Counted from the stretch's first letter, positions 1 through 6,506 are shown. The stretch: 7,889 nucleotides of DNA from Prevotella sp. UBA3294 (GCA_002361535.1 DETG01000117.1:20935-28823); one strand, 5' to 3'. Translations and numbers: made by a program. The notes: generated from the sequence alone by a model not told the origin.

Positions 1-684
1 CATCTGCTTGAAGATGCCCTCGTAACCGGCAGCATCGGTCTGGCCACCTTCCACATCTGCATCGGGCTTAAAGCCAAGACAAAGTTCTGCATCCTCTTCG
101 TTGCCAATGCACACATCCACATACTTCATCAAAGGACACATGATCGAAATGGCCTTCTCTGACGTCCAAAGTTTCTTACGGAAATTAAGGTCAACAGATA
201 CAGTGACACCATGACGCTTGGCAGCCTCACAGGCCAGTTTGGTCAGCTCTGCAGCCTTGTCGGAAATAGCTGGGGTGATACCACTCCAGTGGAACCACTG
301 TGCACCGTCCATGATGGCATCGAAATCGAAATCCGAAGGATCAGCCTCGGCAATTGAACTATGGGCACGGTCATAGATTACTTTTGAAGGACGCATCGAG
401 GCGCCTGTCTCAGCATAATACAAACCTACGCGGTCGCCGCCACGAGCCACGAACTGCGTGTTCACGCCATAACGGCGAAGAGCATTCACGGCAATCTGAC
501 CGATCTCATGTTTTGGAAGCTTTGACACGAAATAAGCGTCATGACCGTAGTTGGCCACGCTGATCGCAACGTTTGCCTCTCCGCCTCCAGGGATAATGCG
601 GAATGATTCACTCTGGATAAAACGATCGTTACCTTGCGGTGAAAGGCGGAGCATGATCTCGCCCAATGTTACAATTTTTGCCAT
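1..684 (-). CDS. kdgK: 2-keto-3-deoxygluconate kinase (PfkB family), C-terminus cut by window edge
   Basis: This cytoplasmic sugar kinase of the PfkB/ribokinase family most likely phosphorylates 2-keto-3-deoxygluconate (KDG) with ATP to give KDPG, the substrate of the Eda aldolase. I translated the minus strand by hand: 228 codons are visible, starting MAKIVTLGEIMLRLSP. The family's N-terminal substrate-binding stretch PGGGEANVA lies at residues 32-40, and the KDG-kinase-like stretch SVDLNFRKKLW at 163-173. Neither stop nor frameshift appears. The C-terminal third, with the ATP-binding region and the GAGD catalytic motif, lies beyond position 1, so activity cannot be confirmed. The start is fixed by AAAGGAAC on the minus strand (positions 700-693), 8 nt before the ATG. 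The gene diverges from a LacI-type regulator and altronate dehydratase, which produces KDG, so the pathway context favours KDG over fructose or ribose as substrate. The family call is very secure; substrate is fairly secure. Confidence 0.9.
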   Translation of the reverse strand, partial: MAKIVTLGEIMLRLSPQGNDRFIQSESFRIIPGGGEANVAISVANYGHDAYFVSKLPKHEIGQIAVNALRRYGVNTQFVARGGDRVGLYYAETGASMRPSKVIYDRAHSSIAEADPSDFDFDAIMDGAQWFHWSGITPAISDKAAELTKLACEAAKRHGVTVSVDLNFRKKLWTSEKAISIMCPLMKYVDVCIGNEEDAELCLGFKPDADVEGGQTDAAGYEGIFKQM

Positions 685-740
685 AATTTGTTGTTCCTTT
701 AAAATTTGATGTTTATAGATTAATTCGTTTGTTTTCTGTT

Positions 741-760
741 TGCGTGCACAAAAGTACGCA
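741..760. promoter_or_regulatory. Imperfect palindrome in kdgK leader, candidate operator
   Basis: TGCGT at 741-745 is repeated as its complement ACGCA at 756-760, giving a 20-bp site with 5-bp arms around an AT-rich centre. It also contains GTGCAC at 744-749. It lies just downstream of the predicted kdgK start of transcription, mirroring the place of the 875-890 palindrome in the lacI leader. The sequence differs from that palindrome, so binding by the same repressor is only a possibility. Confidence 0.35.
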
Positions 761-768
761 TTCGGGTG

Positions 769-776
769 CAAATATA
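769..776 (-). promoter_or_regulatory. Predicted kdgK promoter (-7 element)
   Basis: Read on the minus strand, positions 776-769 are TATATTTG followed by C, an exact match to the Bacteroidetes -7 consensus TAnnTTTG. No TTTG is present 19-21 nt upstream, so the -33 box is weak or absent, which could point to a need for activation or only modest strength. The predicted transcription start is about position 762, giving a leader of roughly 75-80 nt. That leader contains the imperfect palindrome at 741-760. Confidence 0.65.
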
Positions 777-822
777 CAAATAAAAAACGAGAATTATTGT
801 GTTTTTGAAAAAAAAAGTGCTG

Positions 823-834
823 TGTGTTCGCACA
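823..834. promoter_or_regulatory. Secondary operator-like site over the lacI -33 box
   Basis: TGTGTTCGCACA shares its first nine bases, TGTGTTCGC, with the perfect palindrome at 875-890 and keeps the TGTG/CACA outer arms, but its centre is four bases shorter. The two copies are offset by exactly 52 bp, close to five helical turns. Positions 827-830 (TTCG) are also the only candidate -33 box for lacI, so a protein bound here would compete with RNA polymerase. Confidence 0.45.
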
Positions 835-858
835 ATTCAACTTTTATTAGTATTTTTG
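827..858 (+). promoter_or_regulatory. Predicted lacI-uxaA operon promoter
   Basis: TATTTTTG at 851-858, followed by C, matches the Bacteroidetes -7 consensus TAnnTTTG exactly. TTCG at 827-830, 20 nt upstream, is a three-of-four match to the -33 TTTG. The predicted start of transcription is about 863-868, giving a leader near 58 nt that contains the 16-bp palindrome. No other matching promoter was found before uxaA, so this one probably drives lacI, uxaA and the genes after it. Confidence 0.6.
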
Positions 859-903
859 CACTCGATAACAAAAATGTGTTCGCGAACACACTTGATAACA
901 AAA
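859..903 (+). repeat. 15-nt direct repeat flanking the 16-bp palindrome
   Basis: CACTCGATAACAAAA at 859-873 recurs as CACTTGATAACAAAA at 889-903 with one mismatch. The offset is 30 bp and the palindrome lies between the copies. This may be a small tandem duplication or a second protein-binding pattern in the lacI leader; its role is unknown. Confidence 0.6.
875..890. promoter_or_regulatory. Perfect 16-bp palindrome, likely operator of the LacI-family regulator
   Basis: TGTGTTCGCGAACACA is a perfect inverted repeat with TGTG/CACA arms and a GC centre, the general form of LacI-family operators. It lies between the predicted lacI start of transcription and the lacI ATG, so a bound repressor could block its own operon. 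The link to this regulator rests on position and shape only. Confidence 0.65.
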
Positions 904-923
904 GCATATTACACAGAAGCACA

Positions 924-1988
924 ATGGCGCAGAAAGTAAGAATCAAAGACATCGCAGAGAAGTCGGGCGTATCGGTAGGAACTGTTGACAGAATCCTCCA
1001 CAACCGTCCTAATGTTTCCAAAGCAGCACGAGAAAAGGTGGAGAAGGTGTTGAAGGAAATCAACTATCAGCCCAACATGTATGCCAGTGCACTGGCCTAT
1101 AACAAATCCTACACATTCTTCCTGATCATGCCTAAGCATGAGAGTGAAGCCTACTGGCAGGAGATCGAGGAAGGGGCGATGAAAGCCTGTGATGCCCGCC
1201 GCGACTTCCATATCGATGTCAAAGTGACCTATTACAAGCGGTTTGACCGGAAAACATTCTCAGAGACCTTCCAGCATGTGCTCGACAGCGAGCCCAACGG
1301 AGTGATCGTTGTTCCTGGTGAACTCGAACTCACACAGCATTTTACGGATCAGTTGCACCAGCGGAATATCCCGTTTATCCTTCTCGATTCCTACATGCCC
1401 GACCTCCGTCCGCTCTCTTTCTTCGGACAAGACTCATTCAGCAGTGGCTATTTCGCAGCCAAGATGTTGATGCTCGTCGCTTCAAGAGAGAAAGAAATCA
1501 TGCTGATGAAACAGACGAAAGACGGGAAGGTGGCCAGTAAGCAGCAGGACAACCGCGAGGTTGGTTTCCGACATTACATGCGAGACCACTACCCTTCTAT
1601 CGACATTGTGGAACTGGACCTTCCTTTGGATGAGGACAAGAGCGAATATGACAGTATCCTGGAAACGTTCTTCATGGAGCATCCCCATTTGCATCACTGT
1701 ATCACCATGTGCTCGAAAGCCCATATCGTAGGTGATTTCATTCTGCGTACCAACCGGCGCGACGTACAGATCATGGGATATGACATGGTAGGAAAGAATG
1801 CCAACTGTCTGCGCCAAGGATCCATCTCCTTCCTCATCGCCCAGCATGCCTTCATGCAAGGGTACAACTGCGTGGACACTTTATTCAAAGCTATCGTCTT
1901 GAAACAGAAGGTGGAACCAGTGAACTATATGCCCATTGAACTGCTGACGAAGGAGAATGTTGACTTCTACAGGAGAACACAGTTATAA
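924..1988 (+). CDS. LacI-family transcriptional regulator of hexuronate catabolism
   Basis: This 354-residue DNA-binding regulator has the two-part LacI/GalR layout. The helix-turn-helix is at residues 6-25 (RIKDIAEKSGVSVGTVDRIL) and the hinge follows at about 47-59 (NYQPNMYASALA). A periplasmic-binding-protein-like effector domain fills residues 62-354. Residue 22 is Asp where E. coli LacI has Ser in the TVSR motif. An in-frame reading from an ATG at 729 was not used: the extra 65 residues are low-complexity, have no family counterpart, and would run through the promoter and palindromes. The 924 start places the helix-turn-helix at the N-terminus as the family requires. It is encoded 36 nt upstream of uxaA and divergent from kdgK, so it probably represses both when no pathway sugar is present and controls its own synthesis. 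The effector could be a uronate, tagaturonate, altronate or KDG; sequence alone does not decide. Confidence 0.92.
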   Translation: MAQKVRIKDIAEKSGVSVGTVDRILHNRPNVSKAAREKVEKVLKEINYQPNMYASALAYNKSYTFFLIMPKHESEAYWQEIEEGAMKACDARRDFHIDVKVTYYKRFDRKTFSETFQHVLDSEPNGVIVVPGELELTQHFTDQLHQRNIPFILLDSYMPDLRPLSFFGQDSFSSGYFAAKMLMLVASREKEIMLMKQTKDGKVASKQQDNREVGFRHYMRDHYPSIDIVELDLPLDEDKSEYDSILETFFMEHPHLHHCITMCSKAHIVGDFILRTNRRDVQIMGYDMVGKNANCLRQGSISFLIAQHAFMQGYNCVDTLFKAIVLKQKVEPVNYMPIELLTKENVDFYRRTQL

Positions 1989-2024
1989 TAGCTATTAACA
2001 AACAAATTATACAAAAACAGATCT

Positions 2025-3521
2025 ATGGAACAATCAGCATTTATCAAAATCAACCCTGCCGACTCGGTGGTTGTATGTCTGCGCCCGATGAAGAAAGGCG
2101 AGACACTGGAAGTAGGAGAAAAAAAGGTGACTTTACTTCAAGACACTCCGATGGGACATAAAGTCTTGATTGACGATGCAGCCGCCGGTGCGGACATCAT
2201 CAAATACGGCTACCCGATCGGTCATGCTCGTGAAGACTTGAAGTCTGGACAGTGGGTGAACGAAAATAACCTGAAGACCAATCTCTCTGGAAAGCTCTCC
2301 TACGAGTATCATCCCGTGAACGAGAAACTGAGTATTCCGCTCGACAACCGCACTTTCAACGGGTATGTACGGAAGAATGGTGAAGTTGGCATCCGCAATG
2401 AGGTGTGGATCGTGCCCACGGTAGGCTGTGTGAACGGCATTGCAGAAAGGCTCGCCCAGCAGTTAGAGAAAGAGACAGGCTTGGAAGGGATCGATGCCGT
2501 ACATGCCTGGCACCACAACTACGGCTGTTCACAGCTGAGTGAGGATCATGAGAACACCCGCAAGGTGTTACGTGACATCGTGCTCCATCCCAATGCAGGA
2601 GCTGTGCTCGTACTCTCTTTGGGATGTGAGAACAACCAGCCGGAGGATTTCATGGCCATGCTTGGCGACTACGATAAAGACCGCATCAAATTGCTTGTCA
2701 CACAACGTGTGGAAGGTGACGAGGTGGAGGCCGGTATGAAGATCCTTCGCGAATTGTATCAGATTGCCAAAGAAGACAAACGCCAGCCCTGTCCGCTGAA
2801 CGAGCTGAGAGTAGGTTTGAAATGTGGTGGTTCCGACGGATTCAGCGGAATCACAGCCAACCCACTTGTAGGTGAGTTCAGTGATTACCTCGTTGCCCAG
2901 GGCGGCACCAGTATCCTCACCGAGGTACCCGAGATGTTTGGTGCAGAGACCATTCTGATGAACCGTTGCGAGACACCCGAGTTGTTTGATCAGACCGTTA
3001 AGTTGGTGAACGATTTCAAGGAGTATTTCCTCAGCCATGGGGAGCCTGTAGGTGAGAACCCGTCACCAGGGAACAAGGCCGGCGGTATCTCCACCCTCGA
3101 AGATAAGGCCTTAGGCTGTACACAGAAATGTGGTCGTGCCCCGGTAAGCGGTGTGTTAGCCTATGGTGATCGCCTGCAGGTGAAAGGCCTGAACCTGTTG
3201 TCTGCCCCTGGCAATGATCTCGTTGCCTCTACAGCCCTGGCATCCGCAGGCTGTCAGATCGTCCTGTTCACCACTGGCCGTGGTACACCTTTCGGCACTT
3301 TCATTCCCACCATGAAGATATCCACGAACAGCAACCTTTATAGGAATAAGCCGAACTGGATTGACTTCAATGCCGGTGAGCTGGTGGAAGGTACACCTAT
3401 GAAGGATGTGCTGGCAAAGTTCATCGACAAGATTATCGCAGTGGCCAACGGTGAGAAGGCACGTAACGAAGAGAACGGTTATCGGGAGATCTCCATCTTC
3501 AAGAATGGTGTGACCTTATAA
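2025..3521 (+). CDS. uxaA: Altronate dehydratase (UxaA family)
   Basis: This cytoplasmic dehydratase converts D-altronate to 2-keto-3-deoxygluconate, the step just before KdgK in galacturonate breakdown. At 498 residues it has the usual full length. An N-terminal SAF-like domain spans about residues 5-90 and the galactarate/altronate dehydratase domain about 110-498. Conserved stretches include RNEVWIVPTVGCVN (124-137), HNYGCSQ (164-170), SLGCENNQ (198-205), CGGSDGFSGITANP (267-280), ENPSPGNKAGG (344-354) and LLSAPGND (391-398). Alignment from memory with E. coli UxaA is close to colinear, including the ending GVTL. Where E. coli UxaA has VHAHN, this protein has VNENN (78-82), so two His are Asn. 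The start matches the family N-terminus; no Shine-Dalgarno is seen in the A-rich 36-nt leader. A perfect palindrome, TAATAGCTATTA, covers the lacI stop at 1986-1997. Galactarate dehydratase is the main alternative, but length and neighbours favour altronate. Confidence 0.93.
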   Translation: MEQSAFIKINPADSVVVCLRPMKKGETLEVGEKKVTLLQDTPMGHKVLIDDAAAGADIIKYGYPIGHAREDLKSGQWVNENNLKTNLSGKLSYEYHPVNEKLSIPLDNRTFNGYVRKNGEVGIRNEVWIVPTVGCVNGIAERLAQQLEKETGLEGIDAVHAWHHNYGCSQLSEDHENTRKVLRDIVLHPNAGAVLVLSLGCENNQPEDFMAMLGDYDKDRIKLLVTQRVEGDEVEAGMKILRELYQIAKEDKRQPCPLNELRVGLKCGGSDGFSGITANPLVGEFSDYLVAQGGTSILTEVPEMFGAETILMNRCETPELFDQTVKLVNDFKEYFLSHGEPVGENPSPGNKAGGISTLEDKALGCTQKCGRAPVSGVLAYGDRLQVKGLNLLSAPGNDLVASTALASAGCQIVLFTTGRGTPFGTFIPTMKISTNSNLYRNKPNWIDFNAGELVEGTPMKDVLAKFIDKIIAVANGEKARNEENGYREISIFKNGVTL

Positions 3522-3561
3522 CTCAATCGGTCGGTGAAGAAATACATGTATAGAATCTCCC

Positions 3562-4842
3562 ATGAGTAACAAGAAAGGATTGTTGGCCCTGTCGCCGTTA
3601 ATGGTGTTCATCGCACTTTATCTCATCACGAGTATCGTTGCCCGTGACTTCTATAAGGTGCCTATCACCGTGGCGTTCATGATAGCCAGCATCTATGCCG
3701 TGGCCACCTCATGGAATTTCCCGCTTCCCAAGCGCATTGATATGTTCAGCAAGGGAGCGGGAACCAATAACATGATGATGATGCTTTGGATCTTCGTACT
3801 GGCAGGAGCATTTGCCAGTTCAGCCAAAACGATGGGAAGCATCGATGCCACAGTGAACATGACACTTAGTCTGCTTCCTGGCAGCATGTTGATGGCCGGT
3901 TTGTTTCTTGCCTCATGTTTTATCTCTTTAAGCATCGGGACGAGCGTGGGAACTATAGTAGCCCTCGTTCCGATTGCCGCAGGATTGGCAACCTCCACCG
4001 CATCTAACGTCCCCATGATGACGGCCGTTGTGGTGGGCGGTGCCTTCTTTGGCGACAATCTCTCGTTTATCTCTGATACGACCATCGTGGCCACCAGTAC
4101 GCAGGGGTGCAGGATGAGTGATAAGTTCAGGGTTAACTCGTTCATCGTGATGCCAGCAGCCTTTCTCATCCTGTTGGTATATATTCTCATGGGAGCCGGT
4201 ATTCAGAGTCCGACCCACATTCCCGACGTGTCGTTCGTGAAGGTGATACCTTATCTGGTCGTCCTTGCCTGTGCAGTCTTTGGGATGAATGTGATGGCCG
4301 TGCTCACCATCGGTCTTACGCTCACGGGTATCATTGGAATGATTGATGGCACCTACGACCTTTACGGTTGGTTTGGTGCTATGGGCGATGGTATCCTCGG
4401 TATGAGCGAGCTGATCATCGTTACGATGTTGGCGGGAGGTCTTTTGGAGATTGTTCGTAGCAACGGGGGTATCGACTATATCATCTCCAAGATGTCTGCC
4501 CATATCAAGACCAAACGGGGAGCGGAGCTTTCCATCGCCGCCCTGGTCTCTCTGACAGATATCTGTACGGCTAACAACACCGTGGCTATCATCACCGTGG
4601 GAGGCATTGCCAAACAGATCGGCGACCGCTTCGGTGTTGATAACAGGAAATGTGCCAGCATTCTCGACACATTCTCATGCTGCATGCAGGGCATCATCCC
4701 ATACGGAGCACAGATGCTGATGGCAGCAGGATTGGCTAAGCTCAATCCCATCGAAATCATCCCCTTTCTGTATTATCCTTTTACTGTAGGTGTCATCGCA
4801 CTGATGGCCATCTTGTTCAGATATCCCAAACGTTACAGTTAA
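3562..4842 (+). CDS. NhaC-type Na+/H+ antiporter family membrane transporter
   Basis: This is a 426-residue inner-membrane protein with about ten to twelve hydrophobic segments (for example 8-27, 33-50, 73-91, 108-145, 152-163, 192-212, 229-262, 283-297, 323-350 and 400-419). The signature FFGDNLSFISDTTIVAT (162-178) matches the ion-binding region of NhaC-type antiporters, where related proteins carry a GD-LSP-SDTT pattern; Asp165 and Asp172 are the likely ion ligands. A related second-half region has LTDICTANNT (331-340) and Asp369, as expected for an inverted two-fold repeat. The general family role is exchange of Na+ for H+. Lying 40 nt after uxaA in a uronate operon, it may supply or balance ions for uptake or may itself carry an organic anion; this is inference. 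No Shine-Dalgarno is evident. A seven-codon reading frame from ATG 3546 to TAA 3569 overlaps this start. Residues 71-74 are four Met in a row. Confidence 0.85.
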   Translation: MSNKKGLLALSPLMVFIALYLITSIVARDFYKVPITVAFMIASIYAVATSWNFPLPKRIDMFSKGAGTNNMMMMLWIFVLAGAFASSAKTMGSIDATVNMTLSLLPGSMLMAGLFLASCFISLSIGTSVGTIVALVPIAAGLATSTASNVPMMTAVVVGGAFFGDNLSFISDTTIVATSTQGCRMSDKFRVNSFIVMPAAFLILLVYILMGAGIQSPTHIPDVSFVKVIPYLVVLACAVFGMNVMAVLTIGLTLTGIIGMIDGTYDLYGWFGAMGDGILGMSELIIVTMLAGGLLEIVRSNGGIDYIISKMSAHIKTKRGAELSIAALVSLTDICTANNTVAIITVGGIAKQIGDRFGVDNRKCASILDTFSCCMQGIIPYGAQMLMAAGLAKLNPIEIIPFLYYPFTVGVIALMAILFRYPKRYS

Positions 4843-4858
4843 TCGATGTGGCACGAAT

Positions 4859-5698
4859 ATGAAACAGTCGAATATCATTAACAGGAATTTCTTCCGACTC
4901 CTCCGCGCTGGAGCGTTCGAGGAGATTGAGGACGTTGAGCCGATGTCCACCTTCAAGTGGAAACGACTGATCCAGATTGCCGACGTACAAGATGTGCTGC
5001 CTTTCATTGCACAAGGGTTCCATCGATATGAAAACGATCAGAACCTGACTGTCTCCCCCACCCTCCAACAAGAACTGAAACTATTAAGTAGCATGAGGGT
5101 CCCGGATGTCAGCACCTCAACAAACACCATCGAACAAATGGAGCCTCAGTTCAGTAATTTCTTTCTCAAGCGAAAGCAGAAAAAACTGCTGCAGAAGGAA
5201 CTGAACAGTGAGGAATATTCACAGGAGACTGTTCAGATGCTACACATTATTATATATAATATCAACCAGACACTCACCAAAGGAATCTCCCTAAACGGAA
5301 TCATTGAGATGGGTAGATATCTCCGGACTAAAGGGAACCGCGTTGACTTCGTCAAACTTGAACAGTGGCTACATAGCTTAGGGGTGATGCGACTGGCCAG
5401 TCTGCAAGGCAGCATCCTCATCGACATCTTTCATTTCGACCTGAGTGAGATCCCTTTCATGGGAAAAGAAGAGAAAGGGGCAGCCAATCTCACCCAGCGC
5501 TCATTAACCCACACAGCCTCCGACACTGCCGAGAACTGGCATTTCAGGATGCGTACCAATGGAATGGTGGAAAACAACAGTCGTGTGCTCCGCAGGAATC
5601 TTCGCAGGAGTGTCAGGTATTTCCGCTACAATCCTTTTGAGACCACCAGCAATTTCCTGGCAAACTTCGCCAAGAGTCTTTCCGAGATCGAAGAATAA
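4859..5698 (+). CDS. Uncharacterised protein resembling an NTP_transf_5 nucleotidyltransferase without its catalytic core
   Basis: This 279-residue protein is soluble-looking, with no signal peptide or transmembrane segment. I do not recognise a characterised function. Residues 11-56 (FFRLLRAGAF, then IADVQDVLPFIAQGF) resemble the helical N-terminus of bacteroidetal nucleotidyltransferase-family (NTP_transf_5) proteins. Residues 126-200 resemble their C-terminal helices, including an LH-G-S-L spacing, VDFVKLEQWLHSLGVMRL (162-179) and FHFDLSEIPF (191-200). Residues 246-270, with RYFRYNPFETT, resemble their usual end. The segment in between, about 74-125, is short and highly charged (RKQKKLLQKELNSEEY). 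It lacks the LLKG and D-D metal-binding motifs of the nucleotidyltransferase fold, so the protein is unlikely to transfer nucleotides. The reading frame is intact, which argues against simple decay. The gap from the antiporter is 16 nt, so it is probably cotranscribed with the uronate genes. The family link is from memory of motifs and needs a profile search. Confidence 0.7.
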   Translation: MKQSNIINRNFFRLLRAGAFEEIEDVEPMSTFKWKRLIQIADVQDVLPFIAQGFHRYENDQNLTVSPTLQQELKLLSSMRVPDVSTSTNTIEQMEPQFSNFFLKRKQKKLLQKELNSEEYSQETVQMLHIIIYNINQTLTKGISLNGIIEMGRYLRTKGNRVDFVKLEQWLHSLGVMRLASLQGSILIDIFHFDLSEIPFMGKEEKGAANLTQRSLTHTASDTAENWHFRMRTNGMVENNSRVLRRNLRRSVRYFRYNPFETTSNFLANFAKSLSEIEE

Positions 5699-5753
5699 TA
5701 GTTAAGGTTTTTAAATTCTGACTTCTTGATGATATAATTACAAGATTTATTCG

Positions 5754-5761
5754 TACCTTTG
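5754..5761 (+). promoter_or_regulatory. Predicted promoter of the GH25 gene, nearly abutting its start codon
   Basis: TACCTTTG at 5754-5761 followed by C is an exact Bacteroidetes -7 element. A clear -33 TTTG at the usual distance is missing; TTGA at 5726-5729 is the closest candidate but is 24 nt away. The ATG at 5767 begins five bases after the element, about where transcription should start. A TATAAT at 5733-5738 is probably chance in this AT-rich gap. Confidence 0.65.
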
Positions 5762-5766
5762 CAAGT

Positions 5767-6471
5767 ATGAATAGCTTAAAGAAACTAATATCAATACTCT
5801 TCACCGCTGTCATTACTGTCAGTGCCCACGCCCAAGATAGCTATATTCTGTGCGAGGACACCTGTACGCACATCCATGGCATCGATCTCAGTCACTATCA
5901 GGGAAAGGTGTTCTGGGAAACCGTGGGTGACAACACGAAGATGCAATACGTGTATCTGAAGGCGACGGAAGGCGGTGACAGGATTGACGATAAATATGAA
6001 CAGAACATCGAACTGGCTCACCGATACGGACTGAAAGTGGGAAGCTACCATTTCTTCCGTCCCAAGTCAGAACTGAAAAAACAGCTGGAGAATTTCAAGA
6101 CACAATGTCGCCCAGGCGATCAGGATCTGATTCCCATGATCGACGTGGAATCAACGGGCGGTCTTTCCACCGTACAGTTCTGCGACTCACTGATGAAATT
6201 CCTTGAAATGGTGGAAGAAGCTTATCGGCAGAAACCCCTCATCTATACAGGCAGGAATTTCTACAACAAACACCTCCAGCGAAAGATCGACGACTATCCC
6301 CTGATGGTTGCGATGTATGCAAACGAGCCTCCTGTTCTGGCTGACGACCGTGATTACCTGATCTGGCAATACACGGCCAAGGGGCGCATCAATGGTATTA
6401 ACACGTACGTAGATAAAAGTAGGTTTATGGGAAGGCACAGCATGCGTGAGATCCGTTTCCGCCATCGGTAG
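5767..6471 (+). CDS. Secreted GH25 family lysozyme (muramidase)
   Basis: This 234-residue enzyme is expected to cut the beta-1,4 bond between N-acetylmuramic acid and N-acetylglucosamine in peptidoglycan. Residues 1-22 are a signal peptide (KK at 5-6, hydrophobic 7-19, cleavage likely after AHA at 20-22). No lipobox Cys is present, so export to the periplasm or outside is expected. The single GH25 barrel covers about 36-222. GIDLSHYQG (38-46) carries the N-terminal active-site Asp40, YLKATEG (63-69) the conserved Glu68, and IPMIDVE (122-128) the catalytic DxE pair Asp126/Glu128. IWQYTAKGRINGI (199-211) and VDKSRF (215-220) complete the fold. All expected catalytic residues are present and no cell-wall-binding repeat is seen, as is usual in Bacteroidetes. 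The start is the only Met that gives the signal peptide. It heads a likely two-gene unit with the zinc-ribbon protein 35 nt downstream. Roles in remodelling, prey lysis or competition are all possible. Confidence 0.93.
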   Translation: MNSLKKLISILFTAVITVSAHAQDSYILCEDTCTHIHGIDLSHYQGKVFWETVGDNTKMQYVYLKATEGGDRIDDKYEQNIELAHRYGLKVGSYHFFRPKSELKKQLENFKTQCRPGDQDLIPMIDVESTGGLSTVQFCDSLMKFLEMVEEAYRQKPLIYTGRNFYNKHLQRKIDDYPLMVAMYANEPPVLADDRDYLIWQYTAKGRINGINTYVDKSRFMGRHSMREIRFRHR

Positions 6472-6506
6472 TCATCCCTGAACAACAAGGATAAACATCA
6501 TTAGAT

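Noticed and set aside
354..563. Plus-strand 69-residue reading frame inside the kdgK region
   Set aside because: It lies antisense to a well-conserved kinase and its composition (Arg/His rich) is that of a shadow frame.
729..923. In-frame 65-residue N-terminal extension of the LacI regulator starting at ATG 729
   Set aside because: It crosses the promoter and palindromes, has no family counterpart, and would bury the helix-turn-helix that normally opens these proteins.
1986..1997. Perfect 12-bp palindrome TAATAGCTATTA over the lacI stop codon
   Set aside because: It is AT-rich, has no T-run, and cannot form a stable terminator; it could be chance. It does not match the other operator-like sites.
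3546..3569. Seven-codon reading frame overlapping the antiporter start, within a gap that also has the palindrome ATACATGTAT (3542-3551)
   Set aside because: Short frames of this size are common by chance, there is no ribosome binding site, and nothing shows translational coupling.
3928..4503. Long minus-strand reading frame (191 residues) opposite the antiporter
   Set aside because: It has a His/Asp/Gly-rich composition with no domain pattern, and the other strand encodes clear transmembrane segments and the antiporter motif.
5733..5738. TATAAT resembling a sigma-70 -10 box before the GH25 gene
   Set aside because: Bacteroidetes use TAnnTTTG, a perfect copy lies just downstream, and the gap is AT-rich.
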